Assembly: GCA_964584325.1 (NCBI GenBank)
Contig: CAZOZP010000083.1
Span: 1 to 12,024 of the forward strand
Direction of reading: 5' to 3'
DNA: 12,024 bases
From: CAZOZP01 sp964584325
Lineage (GTDB): Bacteria; Bacteroidota; Ignavibacteria; Ignavibacteriales; Melioribacteraceae
In this document: in pieces, positions 1 through 4,305 of the stretch
Numbering within the stretch: the first letter of the stretch is position 1
Layout: each line of letters begins with the position of its first letter
The notes under the pieces: generated by a model
Databases searched by the model: none
What the model was told of the DNA's origin: nothing
What the model saw: only the letters and a program-made list of their open reading frames with translations
Translations under genes and position numbers: made by a program

Positions 1-233
1 CTTTGCAATGGTATTCAGTGATAAAGATTTTCTAACGAATAATTTGGGTTTAATTCGCATTTTCTTCCTTCATTGATATAAAAGTTGACGCCGCAATATA
101 TCTTTACAATAATACCACCTTACACTCCGGTTCAATTTCCTTGTTTTTAGGCTGTTTTCGCACTTTTTCAGGAAACTGTGCTTAATGGCACGACTGTTTC
201 ACTATAGGCTGAAAAACAAATAAAAGGACAACA
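1..233. other. Leader region upstream of the first gene, no gene called
   Basis: AT-rich stretch with no convincing coding region. The left edge may contain the last codons of an upstream gene (an open frame reaches a stop at 19-21 and another at 74-76), but nothing is recognisable. A loose sigma70-like pair (TTGATA at 74-79, TATATC at 97-102, 17-nt spacer) and a weak imperfect hairpin (172-200) lie in the presumed 5' untranslated region. Neither is strong enough to call as a regulatory element. Confidence 0.5.
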
Positions 234-1331
234 ATGGTTTACAAGCTTCAAAATATCGCAGTATCAGTTTTGATGTTTTTATTAATCTCGAATTCAGCAG
301 CACAAAACATAAATTACACTGTATCAATTAAAAATGAAACTGAAATTTCAGAAAACGTAATCAGTTTCGATGTATTTATTAAAGCTCAGGAAGAGACTTT
401 TTCTCTTAGTTCATATCAGTTCATTTTCGAATTCAACTCAGCTAAATTAAACGGCGGAACAGCATCTTTTGAATATGTTAACGGCAGCAGTACCATTCTG
501 AATACGCCCAAGGCATCCGGAGTAAGCAGCATAGACGGAAACCTTGAATTAAATGCAGGTTCCGGAGTCGGCAATGACATAATTTACACAGATGAAGTAA
601 AGATAGGAAGTTTCAGAATCATTAATTCCTCTGCATTCAGCGCAGATCCTTTAAACCTTGAATGGAATTTCAGCGGAATTAACTATACAGCATTATTTGC
701 CGAAAGCTTCTCAGAAATTACATCGGAAGACAGTCACCTTAACAGTTCAGAACAAGGCCCTCTTCCTGTTGAACTCTCTGCATTCACCGGAAGTCAGACA
801 GGAAGCAAGATAGTTCTGAAGTGGGAAACCAAAACTGAGATAAACAATCAGGGATTTGAAATAGAAAGGTCTGATGATCCCGAAGGCGGAAGCTGGAGCA
901 AAATAGGTTATATTAAAGGCAACGGAAACAGCAATGTATCCAATAAATACTCTTTCTCTGATGAAAATCCGTTAAATTCAAATGTTTTTTATTACAGATT
1001 GAAGCAAATCGATTCTGATGGCAAGTATGAATATTCATCTGAAATAAAAGTTGAATTAGCCGTTGATAAATTTGAATTGCTGCAGAATTATCCGAATCCT
1101 TTTAATCCTTCAACAACTATTTCTTTTTCGCTTGCTTCGGAAGAAATGGTTTCGCTGCAGATTTATAACATACTCGGACAGCTTGTAAGTGAAGTTATAA
1201 ATCAGAAAATGAAAGCAGGTCTGCATAAAGTCCGCTTCGATGCAACCGGACTTGCAAGCGGTGTATATATTTACCGTCTTGATGTGCAGGATAAATATTC
1301 ATCCGTTAAAAAAATGAACCTTATTAAATGA
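234..1331 (+). CDS. Secreted T9SS cargo protein with cohesin-like N-terminal region and type A sorting domain
   Basis: 365 residues. Residues 1-24 form a signal peptide (Lys4, hydrophobic core IAVSVLMFLLIS, then NSAAQ), so the protein enters the periplasm by Sec. Residues about 26-165 are a beta-rich region with the look of a cohesin-like or carbohydrate-binding sandwich (pattern 'SYQFIFEFNSAKLNGG', 'VKIGSFRI'); this fold is an inference. A linker module starts at LPVEL (177-181) and resembles an FN3-like domain. The C-terminal type IX sorting domain spans about 280-365, with QNYPNPFNP at 284-292 and a final GVYIYRL...KKMNLIK, so the mature protein should be exported across the outer membrane and anchored or released. 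An AAAGGA ribosome site (223-228) with a 5-nt spacer supports this start. The next gene, a receiver protein, begins 9 nt after the stop, implying co-transcription. Ligand and function are unknown. Confidence 0.85.
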   Translation: MVYKLQNIAVSVLMFLLISNSAAQNINYTVSIKNETEISENVISFDVFIKAQEETFSLSSYQFIFEFNSAKLNGGTASFEYVNGSSTILNTPKASGVSSIDGNLELNAGSGVGNDIIYTDEVKIGSFRIINSSAFSADPLNLEWNFSGINYTALFAESFSEITSEDSHLNSSEQGPLPVELSAFTGSQTGSKIVLKWETKTEINNQGFEIERSDDPEGGSWSKIGYIKGNGNSNVSNKYSFSDENPLNSNVFYYRLKQIDSDGKYEYSSEIKVELAVDKFELLQNYPNPFNPSTTISFSLASEEMVSLQIYNILGQLVSEVINQKMKAGLHKVRFDATGLASGVYIYRLDVQDKYSSVKKMNLIK

Positions 1332-1340
1332 GAGTCTGAA

Positions 1341-1757
1341 ATGAAGAAGGCAAAAAAAATTCTGTTGGTTGAAAACGAATTCTACACCAGATATCTTTTC
1401 ACCCTGGTTCTTGAAGATGCCGGATTTTCCGTTAAAGCAGTATCGGACGGTATCGAAGCTCTTAATGTTATTGAAAAGACTTTGGCCGATAATTCTACTT
1501 TCGATTTTCTAATTACCGATCTCCAGATGCCCTATATGAACGGAATCGAGTTAATAAGAAAACTTCAGGAAAGAAGCATCAGAATACCGTCAATTCTGGT
1601 ATCGTCATACAATAAAAAGGAAGTTGAAGCTATAGCTTACTCTGATTTCTCATACCTCAACAGCCAGTTAAAACTAAGCGGCTGTCTCGGAGTAATCGAA
1701 AAACCAAGTTTCCCTGACGAACTGATTAAAATGCTGGATACGGTAAAAGTAGTTTAG
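1341..1757 (+). CDS. Stand-alone receiver-domain response regulator with an enlarged alpha4 region
   Basis: 138 residues, all one receiver (REC) domain with no output domain. Visible active-site residues are the acidic cluster Glu11-Asn12-Glu13 after beta1 (ILLVENE), phospho-acceptor Asp60 (LITDLQMP), the switch Ser88 (ILVSSY) and Lys121 (IEKPSF). Ser88 to Lys121 spans 33 residues, whereas it is 22 in the neighbouring receiver (1958-2317) and in CheY, so about 11 residues are added in the alpha4/beta5 region that normally binds partners. It starts 9 nt after the secreted-protein gene with only a weak ribosome site, suggesting it is read from the same transcript, and an intrinsic terminator follows. 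Its kinase is not known; the PAS kinase at 2923-4089 is the nearest candidate. It probably acts through protein-protein contact in the cytoplasm. Family assignment is firm, partner assignment is not. Confidence 0.88.
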   Translation: MKKAKKILLVENEFYTRYLFTLVLEDAGFSVKAVSDGIEALNVIEKTLADNSTFDFLITDLQMPYMNGIELIRKLQERSIRIPSILVSSYNKKEVEAIAYSDFSYLNSQLKLSGCLGVIEKPSFPDELIKMLDTVKVV

Positions 1758-1782
1758 CCGGTATTATCCGTGGTTTTAGTAT

Positions 1783-1830
1783 AACACAGAAAGCTTCAGT
1801 TACAAGAAGCTTTCCGTGTTTTGTTTATTT
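1783..1830 (+). terminator. Rho-independent terminator of the cargo/receiver unit
   Basis: Arms at 1783-1797 and 1806-1820 form a 15-position stem with a single A-C mismatch (1788/1815) and an 8-nt loop AGTTACAA, followed by the T-rich tail TTGTTTATTT. It lies 25 nt after the stop of the receiver gene and separates it from the next operon. On the opposite strand the mismatch becomes a G-U pair, but that strand lacks a good U-tract and has no gene to terminate. Confidence 0.85.
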
Positions 1831-1957
1831 ATGTTTACAAACTTGAAAAATGAAATATTTCTTCTCTTTGTTTGAATAGTAAAATAAGCTGACCAAAGTT
1901 AAAATTATTAGTTTTATTTTCGAAGATAGCAAATAAAAAATCCGGAGTGTTGTTGTA

Positions 1958-2317
1958 ATGAAAGTTCTTATTATTGATGATTCAAATTTTCAAAGAAAAA
2001 TCGTTAAGTCGCTGGTTGAATCGCTCGGACTCAAATCAATTGAAGCCGAGAACGGAGATATCGGACTTAATATGTTAAAAAGTGAAAGAGTTGACTGTAT
2101 AGTATTGGATCTGCTTATGCCCGGGAAAAGCGGAATTGAAGTGCTTCAGGAACTTAAGTCGGAAGGAAATACAATTCCGGTAATTGTGCTTTCTGCAGAC
2201 ATTCAAAAAACAACCAGAGAAAATGTAGATCAGTTAGGAGCCCACATTTTCATAAATAAACCTCTTAAAAAAGAAGAACTTATTTCATCAATCAAATCCG
2301 CACTTAAAATAAGCTGA
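1958..2317 (+). CDS. CheY-like single-domain response regulator
   Basis: 119 residues, a canonical receiver domain with a complete active site: Asp7-Asp8 (VLIIDDS), phospho-acceptor Asp51 (IVLDLLMPGKSG), switch Ser79 (VIVLSAD) and Lys101 (INKPLKK). Spacings match CheY, and the 'IDDSNFQRK' start is typical of the CheY branch. There is no DNA-binding or enzymatic output domain, so the phosphorylated form should act by binding a partner. GGAG at 1944-1947 with a 10-nt spacer supports the start. It is the first gene of a three-gene unit: the CheC-type phosphatase starts 9 nt later and a histidine kinase follows. The simplest reading is that the kinase phosphorylates this protein and the phosphatase resets it. 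No CheA, CheW, MCP or flagellar switch gene is in view, so the name cheY is not assigned. Confidence 0.92.
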   Translation: MKVLIIDDSNFQRKIVKSLVESLGLKSIEAENGDIGLNMLKSERVDCIVLDLLMPGKSGIEVLQELKSEGNTIPVIVLSADIQKTTRENVDQLGAHIFINKPLKKEELISSIKSALKIS

Positions 2318-2326
2318 CAGGTAAAT

Positions 2327-2923
2327 ATGCTCTTAACAGAAAAACAAATAGATATATTCAGGGAAATAATTAACATTGGGATGGGAAAATCCGCCGCTAT
2401 GCTTAATGAGATACTTGAAGCGCCTATTAAACTGGAAGTACCCAGAATTGATGTTTTAAGGGGGTCTGACCTTGCCGGTCTCGCTGATGCAGAGGCAAAA
2501 TTATCTGCCATAAAACTTAATTTTTCAGGACCATTCAGCGGATTTGCTCATTTAGTATTTCCGGTGCAAAGTGCCGGAAATCTTGTTTCTCTTCTCACTA
2601 ATGAAAGAAACATAAGCGATGAAATGGATTCTATTAAAGCCGGAACCCTAAGTGAAATCGGAAACATTTTGCTAAACGGCATTCTCGGTTCAATAAGCAA
2701 TATGACCGAAACGCAGTTTAATTATTCAATCCCGGTCTATATGGAAGATAAAATGGCAAACCTTCTCAGAATAGATGACCTCGATGGTGATACTATACTT
2801 CTTTTGTCGCACACAAAGTTTGATGTACATTCGCTCGAAATATATGGTGAAATTCTTATACTTCTCGGACTTGATTCTTTTGAGAAACTAAAAGAAACAC
2901 TGGAAAAACTCTCGGAAGAATAA
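2327..2923 (+). CDS. CheC-family phospho-receiver phosphatase
   Basis: 198 residues, close to the length of Bacillus CheC. The family's catalytic signature [D/S]xxxExxN-x22-P occurs twice. The first half-site is Asp9-Glu13-Asn16 with Pro39 exactly 22 residues later. The second is Gly106-Glu110-Asn113 with Pro136 again 22 residues later; the Asp/Ser of that second site is Gly here, while its Glu and Asn are intact. CheC-type proteins use Glu and Asn to position water for hydrolysis of the aspartyl phosphate on a CheY-type receiver. The substrate is very probably the receiver encoded 9 nt upstream. CAGG just before the ATG (2318-2321) is the likely ribosome site. The stop codon overlaps the kinase start by one base (TAATG), implying translational coupling. 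No cheD is nearby, so regulation by CheD is not implied. Confidence 0.88.
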   Translation: MLLTEKQIDIFREIINIGMGKSAAMLNEILEAPIKLEVPRIDVLRGSDLAGLADAEAKLSAIKLNFSGPFSGFAHLVFPVQSAGNLVSLLTNERNISDEMDSIKAGTLSEIGNILLNGILGSISNMTETQFNYSIPVYMEDKMANLLRIDDLDGDTILLLSHTKFDVHSLEIYGEILILLGLDSFEKLKETLEKLSEE

Positions 2924-4089
2924 TGAAAAAAGAGTATATTAAAACCTTTGACCACCTTCCATACGGAATTCTGGTAATTGACAGCAGATATACAATAATT
3001 TACTGGAATAAGGCCATTGCTGAAATTTCCGGAATTGCCCCGGAACAGATAGTCGGAGAGAATTTTTTTCTATCATTCCCTCACTTGGATTCCAACATTA
3101 TAAAATTAAGAATGGAAAGAGTATTTAAGGATGAAGCCCCGGCAATATTCTCTGCTCAGCTTCATAAATATCTGATTCCATGTAAAACTGCCGACGGTGC
3201 TTACCGGATTCAGCATACAATTATAAAGCCTCTTAAGCTCGATGACGGAGAGACGCTGGCTGTAATGTCAATTCAGGATGTTACTGACGAAACCAAAAGG
3301 ATTGAATCTATAAAGGAAATGCGGGATAAGATCTTAGGGGAACTGGACCAAAGGATTCTTGCAGAAGAAATGCTGAAGAAACTTAATGCCGATAAAGACA
3401 AATTTTTTTCAATTATTGCTCATGATATTAAAAATCCATTTGCCTCAATTCTTGGATTCGCTGAGATTCTAAAAAACGAAAATGATACTCTTTCACGAAA
3501 AGAGATTAAGGAATATTCAGACCATTTATACGATGCTTCCAAAAACCTCTATACTCTGCTGGAAAATCTTCTGGATTGGAGCAGGCTTCATACAGGAAGA
3601 ATTAAGTTTATTCCTAAAGCATTTCAGCTTAACTCCCTTATTTCAGAAAGAATTCCCATCTATATCGATAGTGCAAAGAAAAAGGAAATCAGTCTTGAGC
3701 TGAAAGAGACTGAAAATCTGACTGTTTTTGCCGATTCCAATATGATAGATACAATTATCCGGAATTTAGTTTCAAATGCATTGAAATATACTCCTCGCAG
3801 AGGAATTATTACAATTGAGATTTATCAGGAAAATAGCTTTGCCGTGCTAAATGTTACTGATACCGGAATCGGGATGGATTCGGCGCAGATTGATAAACTT
3901 TTCAAAATAGACCAGAGTTGTTCTACAGACGGAACCGAACAGGAAAGAGGAACCGGCTTAGGGTTGCTTCTTTGCAGTGAAATGATTGAGTATAATAAAG
4001 GTAAAATAAGAGTAACCAGCGAAAAAGGTAAAGGCAGCAGTTTTGAAGTTTTAATACCTTTGCTTGTGGAAACTATTGTAAAAGAGTAA
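2923..4089 (+). CDS. Soluble PAS-domain sensor histidine kinase
   Basis: 388 residues with no signal peptide or membrane segment, so cytoplasmic. A PAS domain occupies about 6-122 (start 'DHLPYGILVID', end 'AVMSIQDVTDET'); PAS domains sense small ligands, redox or light, but the cue here cannot be read. A helical linker (about 123-160) leads to the dimerisation/phospho-acceptor domain with His167 in the H-box IIAHDIKNPFASILGF. The ATPase domain shows an N-box (Asn281 and Asn285 in RNLVSNALKYTP), a G1 box (DTGIGM, 313-318), an F-box (KLFKI, Phe327) and a G2 box (ERGTGLGL, 341-348), so all catalytic motifs are intact. The start overlaps the CheC-family stop codon. Placement suggests it phosphorylates the receiver at 1958-2317, and possibly the orphan receiver at 1341-1757. 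It has no receiver domain of its own, which fits use of a separate one. Confidence 0.92.
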   Translation: MKKEYIKTFDHLPYGILVIDSRYTIIYWNKAIAEISGIAPEQIVGENFFLSFPHLDSNIIKLRMERVFKDEAPAIFSAQLHKYLIPCKTADGAYRIQHTIIKPLKLDDGETLAVMSIQDVTDETKRIESIKEMRDKILGELDQRILAEEMLKKLNADKDKFFSIIAHDIKNPFASILGFAEILKNENDTLSRKEIKEYSDHLYDASKNLYTLLENLLDWSRLHTGRIKFIPKAFQLNSLISERIPIYIDSAKKKEISLELKETENLTVFADSNMIDTIIRNLVSNALKYTPRRGIITIEIYQENSFAVLNVTDTGIGMDSAQIDKLFKIDQSCSTDGTEQERGTGLGLLLCSEMIEYNKGKIRVTSEKGKGSSFEVLIPLLVETIVKE

Positions 4090-4120
4090 AAAAGTTGTTA
4101 TTCCTTCCGCGGCACAGTGC

Positions 4121-4141
4121 TTGTCTGAACCTGGATTTATA
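4121..4141 (+). repeat. Dispersed repeat unit, copy A (TTGTCTGAACC type)
   Basis: Twenty of 21 positions match the sequence at 11704-11724 in the same orientation; the only difference is T4132 against G11715. This copy begins 31 nt after the stop of the histidine kinase gene, and the other begins 6 nt after the RND pump stop. The TTGTCTGAACC...GGATTTA style resembles a short repeat I recall as common in intergenic regions of Bacteroidota and related genomes; that part is memory, not a search result. Confidence 0.7.
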
Positions 4142-4227
4142 GCTATAATTCTTTTATCAACGCAAATCCGAAGAGGCTGTGTGAAAATTCAAAAGGTCTA
4201 ATAATAGCCACGGTGCTTTAGTGGTAA

Positions 4228-4262
4228 ATTATAAAAAAAGGGCAGACACTTTAGGCCTGCCC
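4228..4262 (-). terminator. Rho-independent terminator of the LamG/T9SS gene
   Basis: Read on the minus strand, a perfect 6-bp stem GGGCAG/CTGCCC (arms 4257-4262 and 4240-4245) with an 11-nt loop is followed by seven U residues (complement of 4233-4239) and an AT-rich tail. It lies about 40 nt beyond the minus-strand stop codon. On the plus strand the bases after the stem are not U-rich, so it is directional. Confidence 0.85.
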
Positions 4263-4283
4263 AAACTTTCTTACATCTCACTT

Positions 4284-4305
4284 TGTTACCCTGTTACCCT
4301 GTCAC
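4284..4305. repeat. Short tandem repeat TGTTACCC overlapping a stop codon
   Basis: Two perfect 8-bp units (4284-4291, 4292-4299) plus a partial TGTCAC third unit. The last unit includes the stop codon (4302-4304) of the minus-strand LamG gene. Probably a slippage product; no function is proposed. Confidence 0.6.

Larger units (their letters stand above)
4090..4301. other. Convergent intergenic region with repeat, terminator and short tandem repeat
   Basis: Non-coding 212-nt gap between the convergent kinase and LamG genes. It contains the dispersed repeat at 4121-4141, a short imperfect hairpin around GCCACGGTGC...GTGG (4207-4224), the minus-strand terminator at 4228-4262 and a TGTTACCC tandem repeat at 4284-4305. 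No clear plus-strand terminator for the kinase operon is visible. Confidence 0.6.

Noticed and set aside
74..102. Sigma70-like promoter (TTGATA, 17 nt, TATATC) upstream of the first gene
   Set aside because: The match is partial, the region is AT-rich so chance matches are expected, and Bacteroidota-type promoters differ from this consensus.
172..200. Possible riboswitch or hairpin in the 5' leader of the first gene
   Set aside because: Only short stems (GAAAC/GTTTC and GTGC/GCAC) separated by an asymmetric internal loop; it matches no riboswitch class I know.
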